A DNA stretch of 64,000 nt. Source: Natrarchaeobius oligotrophus (lineage in GTDB: Archaea; Halobacteriota; Halobacteria; Halobacteriales; Natrialbaceae). The notes below the pieces were generated by a model. The model searched no databases. It saw nothing but the letters and a program-made list of their open reading frames with translations, and was not told the origin of the DNA. Shown here one piece after another: positions 27,244 to 35,942 of the stretch. The position numbers were made by a program, and so were the translations under genes. The stretch's first letter is position 1. Each line of letters opens with the position of its first letter. The DNA lies in the NCBI RefSeq assembly GCF_003841465.1, contig NZ_REFZ01000004.1, positions 248,001-312,000 of the forward strand. The letters run 5' to 3'.

Positions 27244-28569
27244 TTACTCCGCTTCGAGTTCGGGGTCCGCCGCGTCGATGATGGTCTGTACCTGGTCTGC
27301 CGCCTCCTGGAGTTGCGCTTCGGTGTCGCCGGGCTCCCAGTTGTCGGTCGCCGCGTCGGTGATGATCTGTTGCATCGTCGTGTTCAACACGTCCTCGATC
27401 TCGCCCCAGCCGTAGAACTGCGGGAACGTCCGGCCGGTTGGCAGAATTTCGTTGCGAAACGACTGGAAGATCGGATTCTGGAAGGTGTCGTGTTCGAACG
27501 ACTCCTCGACCGCGGGCAGCATCGACACCGTCTCCGCGAGCTCGGCGTTGACTTCCGGTCGTGCGAGGTAGTTGACCCACTCTGCGGACTCTTCCGGGTG
27601 ATCCGTCCACGGGTGGATGCCGACCAGTTCCAGCCCGTAGAAGACCGCCGATTCGCCGCGGGGACCGGCCGGTAGCTGGTTGGCCGTGAAATCCTCCGTC
27701 GAGACGCCGTCCTGGTCGGCGTACTCGAAGATGAACTGCAACGTTCCCCAGGTGCTGGCCATCCGCTGGTTGATGAACGCGCTCTGGGCCTCGTCCGTTC
27801 CCCACTCCGACGTGCTCGATTCCATCACGTCGTGTTCGTAGAACAGATCCTTCCAGAAGTTGGCCGCTTCGACTCCTTCGTCGTGGTGAAACAGCGGCTC
27901 GGAGTAGTCCTCCGAGAGCAGGTCCCCACCGTTCTGCCAGAGCATCGTCGAGAAGAACTGGCTGCCGGCGTTCTGGAGCGTCGAGAGCCCGAAGAAGTAC
28001 TGATCGTCGTCGTCGTTTTCCTCGTTGAACTGCTCGCCCATCTCGATCAGTTCGTCCCACGTCTCGGGACTGCCGCTCAGTCCCGCCTCCTCCATCATCG
28101 GCTCGTACTGGATGTGCGCTCGCGGTCCCCAGTACCACGGCGAACCGACGATCATTCCGTCGTACTCCGCAATATCGACCGGCGGCTCGAAGTACGTGTC
28201 CGTGCTGACGTCGATGTTGTCGATCTCCTGGAAGTCCATCCAGCCGTTCGCCTCGACCTGCTGTGGCAGCCAGCTCGAGGCGATCTCCTCGACGTCTGGT
28301 CCCGTCTGGCTCGTGATGCTGGTGAGCTGCTGTGAGAACGCGTCACTCCATCCCATCAGCTCGACCTCCACTTCGACGCCGGTCTCTTCTTCGAACGCCT
28401 GGGTGTGTTCCTCGAAGAACTCCTCGAATCCGGGTGCGTCCATAAAACGCGCCGAAATCGTCACGTCGTCGTCAGTCCCACCCAGACACCCCGCGAGGCC
28501 GACTGCGGCGGCGCCGCCGCCGGTCGCTTTCAGAAACCCTCGTCTCCGTACCGTGGTGTACTCTCTCAT
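27244..28569 (-). CDS. ABC transporter extracellular solute-binding lipoprotein (CUT1 family)
   Basis: ATG 28569 puts a Tat signal right at the N-terminus (RRRGFLKATGG) followed by the lipobox LAGC; an upstream ATG at 28584 is less likely. The 441-aa protein is a family 1 sugar-binding protein (GVEVEVELMGW, then long alpha/beta lobes, late GRTFPQFYGWGEIED). TTTAAATA at about 28598-28605 is correctly placed for a leaderless transcript. It is the first gene of the importer operon. The ligand is not known; acid sugars or oligosaccharides are plausible. Confidence 0.92.
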   Translation of the reverse strand: MREYTTVRRRGFLKATGGGAAAVGLAGCLGGTDDDVTISARFMDAPGFEEFFEEHTQAFEEETGVEVEVELMGWSDAFSQQLTSITSQTGPDVEEIASSWLPQQVEANGWMDFQEIDNIDVSTDTYFEPPVDIAEYDGMIVGSPWYWGPRAHIQYEPMMEEAGLSGSPETWDELIEMGEQFNEENDDDDQYFFGLSTLQNAGSQFFSTMLWQNGGDLLSEDYSEPLFHHDEGVEAANFWKDLFYEHDVMESSTSEWGTDEAQSAFINQRMASTWGTLQFIFEYADQDGVSTEDFTANQLPAGPRGESAVFYGLELVGIHPWTDHPEESAEWVNYLARPEVNAELAETVSMLPAVEESFEHDTFQNPIFQSFRNEILPTGRTFPQFYGWGEIEDVLNTTMQQIITDAATDNWEPGDTEAQLQEAADQVQTIIDAADPELEAE

Positions 28570-28614
28570 GTTCCAGACTACCATTTATGGACTCACTATT
28601 TAAAAATTTCGCCG

Positions 28615-28633
28615 GATGATGTTCAAGATCATC
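28615..28633. promoter_or_regulatory. Dyad GATGAT-N7-ATCATC upstream of binding-protein promoter
   Basis: Six-base arms around GTTCAAG, ending about 10 bases upstream of the TATA element (28598-28605, read leftwards) of the importer operon. The position suits an activator or repressor. The rest of the gap to 28786 is AT-rich and has no gene. Confidence 0.35.
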
Positions 28634-28786
28634 CCACTAATTGTAATACTAGTTGATCTAACTCGGACAATTTTAGCCCATTCGTGCAGAACACTCGATA
28701 ATTGCTGGAAATTGAATGGCTCGATGGCGCTTGCGCCCGTGCAGGCGACGACGCCCCGCGACAGCGTTCCCGGATACTCCCCGCCG

Positions 28787-29956
28787 TCAGTCGGAGTCGA
28801 TACCCGACCGAGTGGTGATCCCGGGATCGGACGCACTCGAGGAGAGACACAGCGAGACGAGCGCGACGACGACTCCGAGAACCGCGAGGGCGCCGTACAT
28901 CTCCTGGGGCCCGATCAGGTCGACGAGACGGCCGGTGAGCAGTTCACCGACGGCGGTTCCTGAACTGACGCCGCCGACCAACAGCAGGCTCTGTGCGGTC
29001 GATTTCAGTTCGGACGGTGAGAGCGCGTACGCGAGGTTCACCGAGGCGAGGTTGAACAGGGCGTAACCGGCACCCAGCAACAGCTGGGCGAGGACGATCA
29101 CCGCGACGCTTCCGGTACTCCAGAGGAGGAGGTAGGTGCTCGTATAGAGCGCGCCTGCAACCACCATCAACCGGCGGTAGGATCCGCCGCGGCGAGCGAT
29201 GTAGACGAACGCGGTCGCCTCCGCGATCGTCTTGATCAACCACGCGACCCCCGTGATCGAGTCGGGGTGACCGACGGCTCGAACGTACACCGAAAAGAAC
29301 GCCGAGCTGGCCGGCGTCATCAGCCCGAGCGCGAACGCCGCCGCGAGCAACAGGAGAAACTGCCGGTTCAACAGCGGCAGAACCGTCTCGAGCGAGAGGT
29401 CGCGCTCGAGCGCGTCCGGATCGTCGATCGGCACCACGAAGAGGAGACAGACCACCAGTCCCATCCCGGCGGCGTACGCAAAAAAGATGAGTTCGGTCTC
29501 GAAGACGCCGATGAGATAGCCGATCGCGAGTCCGACGACGCCGAACGCGATCGATCCGTACGCGCGCACGCCCTCGTAGGACGTTCCGGTCGAGAGTACC
29601 AGCGCGTTCGCGATCGGCATGACGGGGGCACGGAAGGCGGCGAACGTCACCGTGGCGACGACGACGACGGCGAACGTCGCCGAGACGTGCGGAGCGAGCG
29701 GATACAGGAGTACGGCGGCTCCCGCGACGATCGAAGAGACGTACAGGATGAGCTTGCTGACGCCCTTCCAGTCGGCCACGAAACTCCAGATCGGCTGTGC
29801 CAGTATCGTACACAGCGGGAAGAGAAAGCCGACGATGCCCATCTGCGTCCCCGTCATGCCGATCTCGTCGAAGAAGACGTTTCGAAACATGACGTACCCG
29901 CTGTAGGACGCAAACAGCACGAAAAACAACAGTTTGAATCCGCGCCGTTCGTTCAT
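28787..29956 (-). CDS. MFS transporter (MFS_1-like family)
   Basis: The 389-aa protein has about 12 hydrophobic segments and begins like the MFS_1-like/nucleoside-symporter group (FVLFASYSGYVMFRNVFFDEIG). It follows the creatininase gene on the same strand and precedes the importer operon. The substrate is unknown; it may provide a second uptake route for the locus. Confidence 0.85.
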   Translation of the reverse strand: MNERRGFKLLFFVLFASYSGYVMFRNVFFDEIGMTGTQMGIVGFLFPLCTILAQPIWSFVADWKGVSKLILYVSSIVAGAAVLLYPLAPHVSATFAVVVVATVTFAAFRAPVMPIANALVLSTGTSYEGVRAYGSIAFGVVGLAIGYLIGVFETELIFFAYAAGMGLVVCLLFVVPIDDPDALERDLSLETVLPLLNRQFLLLLAAAFALGLMTPASSAFFSVYVRAVGHPDSITGVAWLIKTIAEATAFVYIARRGGSYRRLMVVAGALYTSTYLLLWSTGSVAVIVLAQLLLGAGYALFNLASVNLAYALSPSELKSTAQSLLLVGGVSSGTAVGELLTGRLVDLIGPQEMYGALAVLGVVVALVSLCLSSSASDPGITTRSGIDSD

Positions 29957-30191
29957 GCTTCCCGCTCGAGTTCCGTTCGATTACCGCCGAATCGCCGCCC
30001 GAACCCCGATCGACTCATCAGTTCGAGTACCGGTCGATCATCCGGGCGATTAAACATTCCCATTTGAGCAAGCGTTGGCCGTCCACCGAGTCGGCGGACT
30101 CCCGCGGTCGAATCGATGGCTCGTGGGACGTCGGGGGCGACGACCTCCGAGCGTGTACCACCGTGTTCGGCCCGTACCCGCCGGTCCGGAT

Positions 30192-30995
30192 TCAGGCGTT
30201 TCGCTCGTGGATCTGATTCATCAGCGCCTCGAGTTCGTCTCCCAGTCGCTCGTAGATTTCCGCGCCCTTCTCGGCGGTCGCGAGCTCCGGCCGTCCGATC
30301 GCACCGGAGTGAGAGTACTCCTCGAACTCGCGGTAGACGGAAAGCGGTCCGCTCTCGAGGAGGTCCGTCGTTCCCAGATCGTAGGGCTCCTCGAGCGGCG
30401 TCGCCTCGATCGCGTCCTCGTCGACGAGGCCGGGACGCAGGTGCAGCAGTAGCGACGTCTCGAACTCGCCGCCGTGGGCCATGCCGCCGACGTCGCTGTC
30501 TCTGATCTCGTCGACGAATCCGGCAGCGAGTTCGAAGTAGGTCAGCCCCAGCACCTCCACGTCGGGATGTTCGACACCGATGGTGCTGACGGCTGCCGAG
30601 ATCAACGCGCCGTTGCCGCCGTGGCCGTTGAGGAGCACCAGCGCGTCGAAGCCGTTCTCGAGGGCGCTGTTCGCAACGCTCTCGAGGACGTCCATCGCGA
30701 CGTCGAACTCGAGCGTGATCGTCCCGCCGAACGACGTGTGGTGGGGGGAGAACCCGGACCAGATCGGGGGCGTCGTCAGGATCGGAATCTCGTCCTCGAC
30801 GCGCTCGACGGCGAGGTTCGCCGCGGCGTCGACGAGGATCGTGTCGGTCGCTACCGGGAGGTGGTGGCCGTGTTGTTCGACGCTTCCGACGGGAACGACG
30901 AGGATCGAACCGTCGCGTTCGCCGATTTCGCGAACCTCGCCGCAGGTTTTCCCGGCCCAGTCGCCGCTTCTCGAGCCGATACCTTCGTACACCAT
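30192..30995 (-). CDS. Creatininase family metal-dependent amidohydrolase
   Basis: ATG 30995 is chosen because the TATA-like TTATAT at 31019-31025 lies about 27 bases upstream and would be inside a longer version. The 267-aa protein has the family metal motifs: GSVEQHGHHLPVATD (Glu, His, Asp), NGHGGN (His) and MAHGGEFETS (Glu). The family includes creatinine amidohydrolase, mycofactocin MftE and the ArfB/ FAPy deformylases, so the name does not fix the substrate. Its location in a carbohydrate-type locus, next to an unassigned TIM-barrel-like gene, suggests hydrolysis of an amide or lactam intermediate (inference). Confidence 0.87.
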   Translation of the reverse strand: MVYEGIGSRSGDWAGKTCGEVREIGERDGSILVVPVGSVEQHGHHLPVATDTILVDAAANLAVERVEDEIPILTTPPIWSGFSPHHTSFGGTITLEFDVAMDVLESVANSALENGFDALVLLNGHGGNGALISAAVSTIGVEHPDVEVLGLTYFELAAGFVDEIRDSDVGGMAHGGEFETSLLLHLRPGLVDEDAIEATPLEEPYDLGTTDLLESGPLSVYREFEEYSHSGAIGRPELATAEKGAEIYERLGDELEALMNQIHERNA

Positions 30996-31028
30996 ACCGA
31001 CCCTTTCGCCCTCCGACACTTATATCCG

Positions 31029-31043
31029 CTGGAAGGAATCCAG
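31029..31043. promoter_or_regulatory. Dyad CTGGA-AGGAA-TCCAG in divergent promoter
   Basis: Perfect five-base arms lie between the creatininase TATA element (31019-31025) and the start of the rightward gene (31077). It could be an operator for the IclR regulator encoded at 32533. No second identical copy was found. Confidence 0.35.
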
Positions 31044-31076
31044 TACCGATATGGCGGTTCGATCCGATCGACTGCT

Positions 31077-32231
31077 ATGGACGTTGCAATCTGGGCGTAC
31101 CCCTGGGACTTCGTCGACGGGGGAGTCGAGTCGTCCGTCGACGAACTGGCCGCGATTGGCGTCGACGAGATCAATCTCGCGACGAACTATCACGCGGTTC
31201 GGTCGTTCGCTCCCGACAATCCGAACCGTCGGTCGTACTTCGCCCGCGCGAGCGCGTACTTCCAGCCGAACGAACCGTACGGAACGCTCGAGCCGGTTCC
31301 GGCCGAGGCGATGGGCGACGACGACTGGGTCGACGACGTCGCGGCGACGGTCGCCGAGACGGATCTGTCGGTGAACGCCTGGACGGTCGGCTGTCACAAC
31401 TCGCGGCTGGGACTCGCCAATCCGACGCTGACGATCACCTCACCGTACGGCGATTCGTTACCGTTCGGCCTCTGTCCCTCCCAGCCCGCCGTACAGTCGT
31501 ATCTGACGACGCTCGTCGAAGAACTCGACGGACGCGACGCGTTCGACCGGATCGAACTCGAGGCGTTCGATTACGTCCACGGCAGCGGTTTCGGCTGGCA
31601 CCACGAGAAGGTCTTCGTCGAACGGGGTGCGCTCGGCGAGTTCCTCCTCGGTCTCTGTTTCTGCGAGGCGTGTCGGGAGAACGCGGCCGCGGCGGGCGTC
31701 GACGTCGACCGTGCGCGTGCGGCCTGTGTCACCGCGCTCGACGCCATCTCGGCCCGTCGACTGCCGCCGTCGCTCGAGCCACGCGAGTGGGTCCGCGCTC
31801 ATCCGGCGGCCGAGGCGTACCTGCGGTGTCGAGAGGAGACGTTGACCGACCTCTTCGCGACGATCCGCGCCCGGACGGATTCGGCTCTCGGCTACTACGT
31901 CGGATTGCTTGAGGTCGGCGACGAGTGGCTGTTCGGCGCGGATCTCGACGCGCTCGCGGAACACGTGGACTACTACACCGCGATCGCGTACGAGTCGTCT
32001 CCCGAAGCGGCCGCAGACCGGATTCGGATCGCGACGGAACTGACGCCGGGGACGCCGATTCACGCTGGCGTCCACCCCGGCCCGTCGGTCGCCGGCGACG
32101 GCGAAACCGTCCGAGAGATCGTCGACGCCGTCGTCGACGCCGGCGCGGAACGCGTCTCGTTTTACAACTACGGCCCGCTTCCGAAACGGAGCCTCGAGTG
32201 GATCGAGTCGGCGATCGACACCCACCGCTGA
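31077..32231 (+). CDS. Unassigned TIM-barrel-like protein in a catabolic locus
   Basis: ATG 31077 starts a clean alpha/beta-barrel-like sequence (MDVAIWAYPWDF), with a weak GATATG box about 28 bases upstream; upstream frame is shadow of the creatininase gene. The 384-aa protein alternates strands and helices in a way typical of glycoside-hydrolase-like TIM barrels: INLATNYHAV, VNAWTVGCHNS, IELEAFDYVHGSGFGWHHEK, a cysteine pair LCFCEAC as in several sugar-active barrels, then a YYVGLLEVGDEWLFG strand and a late HAGVHPG. Acidic residues in ELEAFDY and GLLEVGDEW are candidates for catalysis. I do not recognise a named family. It is divergent from the creatininase gene. Confidence 0.65.
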   Translation: MDVAIWAYPWDFVDGGVESSVDELAAIGVDEINLATNYHAVRSFAPDNPNRRSYFARASAYFQPNEPYGTLEPVPAEAMGDDDWVDDVAATVAETDLSVNAWTVGCHNSRLGLANPTLTITSPYGDSLPFGLCPSQPAVQSYLTTLVEELDGRDAFDRIELEAFDYVHGSGFGWHHEKVFVERGALGEFLLGLCFCEACRENAAAAGVDVDRARAACVTALDAISARRLPPSLEPREWVRAHPAAEAYLRCREETLTDLFATIRARTDSALGYYVGLLEVGDEWLFGADLDALAEHVDYYTAIAYESSPEAAADRIRIATELTPGTPIHAGVHPGPSVAGDGETVREIVDAVVDAGAERVSFYNYGPLPKRSLEWIESAIDTHR

Positions 32232-32532
32232 CGGTCGCCGTCGCGGTCGGCTTTTCGCCGCCGGTCGGATTCGGTGCTCGATCGTTCGGCGTTTCGTTCG
32301 ACTGTTTCAACAATGGTGTATCATATGATAGAAGTACAATAGCGTTGAAGCTCAACTCGGAACGTCCGTACGACGAGGCAGATGCGTCGACGCACGTCGA
32401 TCGATTCTGACGTCCGGTCGACGTGTCGGTCGTCGGTCCCCGGTCGCTGAAACGAATCCTCCACGCTACGGTATCGTTGGAATACTGCCCGAGCAGGACA
32501 ACTATTATAATACGGTGTGGATAGCTAGTCGT
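32232..32532. promoter_or_regulatory. Promoter region of second iclR gene
   Basis: A strong TTATAATA box (32505-32512) lies about 25 bases before ATG 32533. Upstream is the perfect 12-base palindrome TATCATATGATA (32319-32330) in an AT-rich patch. No gene is seen. Confidence 0.5.
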
Positions 32533-33297
32533 ATGTCACGGCAGGCGGACGCGGACCACTCGATCAACGCGGTTCGACGAGCGTTCGAGATCGTCGACGC
32601 CCTGCGAACCCACGACTCGCTCACGCTCACCGAACTCGCCGAGACGCTGTCACTACCGACGTCGACCGCGCACGTCTACCTGCAAACGCTCGAGCGCGAG
32701 GGGATGGTCGTCCGCGACGGACGCCGGTACCGAAACAGCCTCAAGTTTCTGCTGTACGGCGGCGAGGCTCGCCAGCAGGTGGATCTCTTCGACGCCTCCA
32801 GGCAGGCGATCACCGAACTCGCGGTGGAAACGGGCGAACGCGCGGCGGTGGGCGTCGAGGAGAACGGAAACCGGGTGTTGCTCTCGCTCGTCGACGGACC
32901 GAACGCCGTCAGCGACAACATCCCGGCCGGCGAGTTCACCGAGATGCACTGGACCAGCCTCGGAAAGTGCATCCTGGCGTACCTGCCCGAACCCCGGCGG
33001 GCGGAGATCATCGCGGAGAGCGATCTCCCGCGGGCGACGCCGAATACGATCACCGACGCCGACCTGCTCGAACGAGAGTGCGAAACCATCCGCCAGCGAG
33101 GGTACGCGATCGAGGACGAAGAACGCCGAGAGGGGATGCGAAGCATTTCGGTGCCGATCCTCGATCCGGACGAGAACGTCCTCGGCGCGATCGGCGTGAC
33201 CGGCCCGACGAACCGGTTCGACCCTGAGTCGATGTACACCTACAGCAGGCTACTCGAGCGAAAGGCGAACGTCGTCAAACTCCGGATCGTCTACTGA
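32533..33297 (+). CDS. IclR family transcriptional regulator (second locus)
   Basis: ATG 32533 is supported by TTATAATA about 25 bases upstream. The 254-aa protein has the winged HTH (NAVRRAFEIVDAL, recognition region LPTSTAHVYLQTLE) and an effector domain with LGKCILAYLPEP and AIGVTGPTN. It is closely similar in layout to the IclR at 20323 and probably controls the 24-34 kb transport and catabolic genes (inference from location). Confidence 0.9.
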   Translation: MSRQADADHSINAVRRAFEIVDALRTHDSLTLTELAETLSLPTSTAHVYLQTLEREGMVVRDGRRYRNSLKFLLYGGEARQQVDLFDASRQAITELAVETGERAAVGVEENGNRVLLSLVDGPNAVSDNIPAGEFTEMHWTSLGKCILAYLPEPRRAEIIAESDLPRATPNTITDADLLERECETIRQRGYAIEDEERREGMRSISVPILDPDENVLGAIGVTGPTNRFDPESMYTYSRLLERKANVVKLRIVY

Positions 33298-33381
33298 TCT
33301 GGACGCTGACACTGTGTCCCGGGGCAGCCGAGAACGGTACGCGGTTGCACCGAAACCGACGGCCTGCAGTCCGTGCGGGGG

Positions 33382-34161
33382 TCAGACGCCCCGGTGTGCG
33401 GTCCACCCGCCGTCGACGAACAACGTCTCGCCGGTGATCCACGACGCGTCCGCCGACGCGAGAAACGACACCGCCTTCGCGACGTCCTCGGGCTCTCCCA
33501 GCCGGGAAAGCACCGTCTGTTCGCGCGAACGCTCGACGTCCTCGTCGCTCAGATAATCCTGTCGCGGCGTTTTGACGAAGCCCGGACAGACCGCGTTCAC
33601 CCGCACGTCGTCCGTACCCAGTTCCGCCGCGAGATCGCGCGTCAGATTCGCCAGTCCCGCTTTCGACGACGCGTACGCCGGTCCCGCTCCGCCCTCGATC
33701 GCGTGGACCGACGCGACGTTGACGATGCTTCCGGCGCGCTCTCTGAGAAACGGGGCCGCGAACTTCGAACAGTAGAAACTCCCCGAGAGGTTGACGTCGA
33801 TAACCCGACGCCACCTCTCGGGCTCGAGCTCCTCGAGGCCGCCTTCGACGTGGATTCCGGCGTTGTTCACCAGGACGTCGAGTCGGCCGTCGCTGTCGAC
33901 GGCGCGTTCGATCAGGGTCCGACATCCACCGACCGTCCCGACGTCGGCTCGGACGAACGAGGCGGTTCCGCCGCGCGCTTCGATCTCGCGGTGGGTCGGT
34001 CTCTCGCTCTCCGGTCCGTACCGCGATCCCGTCTTCGGCTGTTCGCGAACGTCGCCGACGACGACCCTGGTATCGTCGTCCGCCAGCTCGAGCGCGATGG
34101 CTCGACCGATACCGGTGCTCGCCCCCGTGACGATCGCCACCCTCTCGTCGGACGAACTCAT
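33382..34161 (-). CDS. SDR family NAD(P)-dependent oxidoreductase
   Basis: The 259-aa classical short-chain dehydrogenase has TGASTGIGRA, the Asp in VVVGDVRE (favours NAD), NNAG, a catalytic Ser in NVASVHA and Y-x3-K in YASSKAG, plus GETLFVDGGW. A TATA-like ACTATGGG lies about 27 bases upstream. It is convergent with the iclR gene and probably oxidises an intermediate of the same catabolic route. Confidence 0.9.
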   Translation of the reverse strand: MSSSDERVAIVTGASTGIGRAIALELADDDTRVVVGDVREQPKTGSRYGPESERPTHREIEARGGTASFVRADVGTVGGCRTLIERAVDSDGRLDVLVNNAGIHVEGGLEELEPERWRRVIDVNLSGSFYCSKFAAPFLRERAGSIVNVASVHAIEGGAGPAYASSKAGLANLTRDLAAELGTDDVRVNAVCPGFVKTPRQDYLSDEDVERSREQTVLSRLGEPEDVAKAVSFLASADASWITGETLFVDGGWTAHRGV

Positions 34162-35051
34162 ACCCGCCGTTCGTCGGGGCCTCCCATAGTTCTTCCCGTC
34201 CCCGCGAGAGCGAGCGTCGGTCGGACTGACCGTCGCCGGCGAGTCCGGTTCCCGTCACGGTCCGGTCCGACGCCGCTCGCTGATACGCGTCCGTTGAATT
34301 CGTGTAGGGGATTCCATGATAGTTGGAACAACGGTCGGATCATCGCGGCCGCTCGGATTACGACCGTATGGCTGTAATCTCCAGTCGGCGACGTCGGTCG
34401 ACCGTGGCGCGGTCGCGATCCGCGTCACCGCCTTCACTGCGGGTATTGTCCCGACAGTATTGTCCCGGACACATCGACCAACTATCTAAATTATACAATA
34501 CTAATATATATTATGTATCGGACAATTCGATCGAGCGAGTCCGATCGTCGGCGGTTCCAGCGGCGTGGCGCACGTGGCGGCGAATCGTCGACGCTGTACG
34601 GGCCGTTGCGGCGATGTGCCGGAGCGACCGGGACGCTCGGGTCGCTTCCGGGACCGCGGACGGCGGGCCGTGGAAACGGCGATGCTGTCGACTGCAACGG
34701 CGACGCTGTCGACTGCTGTCGTTTCCCGCCTCGAGCGCAATTGCCGTCGCTTTCACCGTTTGCGGGCGGGCCGTCTCCCGTTGCCGACGGATTCAGTTCG
34801 ACACTGTACTCCGGGCGCGTGATCGGTTCGGACCGGTTCTCCCGCGTTTTCTGTTCGACCCGCCGTGTGCGCCCGCCGGTCGAACGCGACGCCAGGCCTC
34901 CGGCCGGATCGAATCCGCCGAAAATTCGGAGTACAGCGGCCTGCGGGCGATTTTCGATCTCTCTCGAATCGGTGGCGGCGTTCGTCCACCGATTCGCGTA
35001 GATACTATCAAATATCCAATCGAATCGGAATATACTATTAATATTGAAATG
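34162..35051. other. Large gap with AT-rich core and tandem TATTGTCCCG repeat
   Basis: This is the longest stretch without a convincing gene. TATTGTCCCG occurs twice (34444-34453 and 34458-34467), followed by an AT-rich core (34482-34518) with overlapping TATA-like boxes and a related inverted CGGACAAT at 34519-34526. A frame at 34513-35001 follows but its product is Arg- and Cys-rich with few acidic residues, unlike real proteins here. A second AT-rich patch sits at about 35000-35050. A non-coding RNA or regulatory region is possible. Confidence 0.5.
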
Positions 35052-35942
35052 CTACTCCCGATCGCTCGTCCACCTCGTTCCCGAGCGAACTGCCGTGGTC
35101 ATTGTTCGCACGTCGTATCGGTCGGTGCTGAGCAGTCCGAGACAGAACAACCCCGAAATGGCGGCGGCCAGCCAGTTTCCGTAGAGGACGTTGATCGTCC
35201 CCCACAGCAAGACGAAGCTCACCAGGTCGTCGAGGACGAACTCGCATCGACGGACGCGCTCGAGTAACGCACGCCGGTCGAAAGCGTGGTCGACGAGCAC
35301 GACGGCGACCGTCCCCGAGAGGATCCAGCCGAGGTAGTTCGAGACGGGGACGCCGTAGTACGGCCCCGGCGGCGTAAACTCCCAGAACCCGACGGCGACC
35401 GCCGCCGGATCGAGCACGAGGTCGATCGCGACCACGGCGGCGATCGCGGTCGGAAGCCTGTACAGCGGGGAGTCCGCACGTCCCTCGAGCACCAACAGCG
35501 TGAGCAGGTAGGCGTTCAGCACGAGCGGGATGAAAAACAGCGGAAGCGCGAGGGGCACCGCTCCAAGCAGCATCGGACCGAGCTGGATCGCGTACTCGAA
35601 CGCGCCGTAGGGCCAGTCGGTTCGAACGCCGACGATCTCGATGGCGTACGTGTAGGCGGTGAGCACCCCCAGAAAGCCGACTACCCGCCAGTCGACTCGC
35701 GGAAGAAGACCGACGATCAGCGGCGAGCGCATCACGGCGGTTCCGAACAGGATCAACAGCGGATTGTACGCGAGCGGGTCGGGGAGTAGCCCCTCCGCGC
35801 TGGCGACCAGCGTGATCGCGCCGACGACCGGGAAGACGACGGCGATCGTGAACCGATTGTCGCGGACGACGTCCTCCAGCCTGCCCTGGATGGCCTCGCG
35901 GGTGGATTCGTCCTCGAGCGTCGATCGTCCCGACCTATCCAT
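35052..35942 (-). CDS. cruF: Bisanhydrobacterioruberin hydratase CruF (carotenoid biosynthesis protein)
   Basis: The 296-aa membrane protein has about seven to eight hydrophobic helices and the family motifs GPYYGVPVSNYLGW, DPAAVAVGFWEF and EIVGVRTDWPYGAFEY. In haloarchaea CruF adds water to the end C50 isopentenyl groups of bisanhydrobacterioruberin, the last step to bacterioruberin. It overlaps the lyeJ gene by eight bases and is the last gene of the crtD-lyeJ-cruF operon. Confidence 0.9.
   Translation of the reverse strand: MDRSGRSTLEDESTREAIQGRLEDVVRDNRFTIAVVFPVVGAITLVASAEGLLPDPLAYNPLLILFGTAVMRSPLIVGLLPRVDWRVVGFLGVLTAYTYAIEIVGVRTDWPYGAFEYAIQLGPMLLGAVPLALPLFFIPLVLNAYLLTLLVLEGRADSPLYRLPTAIAAVVAIDLVLDPAAVAVGFWEFTPPGPYYGVPVSNYLGWILSGTVAVVLVDHAFDRRALLERVRRCEFVLDDLVSFVLLWGTINVLYGNWLAAAISGLFCLGLLSTDRYDVRTMTTAVRSGTRWTSDRE

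Noticed and set aside
30192-30995. Specific annotation as creatininase
   Set aside because: The metal motifs are shared by several enzymes of the family with different substrates; no creatinase or sarcosine oxidase gene is nearby. The M24 protein at 2-3 kb is too distant and lacks specific creatinase evidence.
34513-35001. A 162-codon frame after a strong AT-rich promoter-like region
   Set aside because: Attractive promoter position, but the product is Arg/Cys/Pro-rich with few acidic residues, unlike real proteins here. Kept only as part of the gap description.
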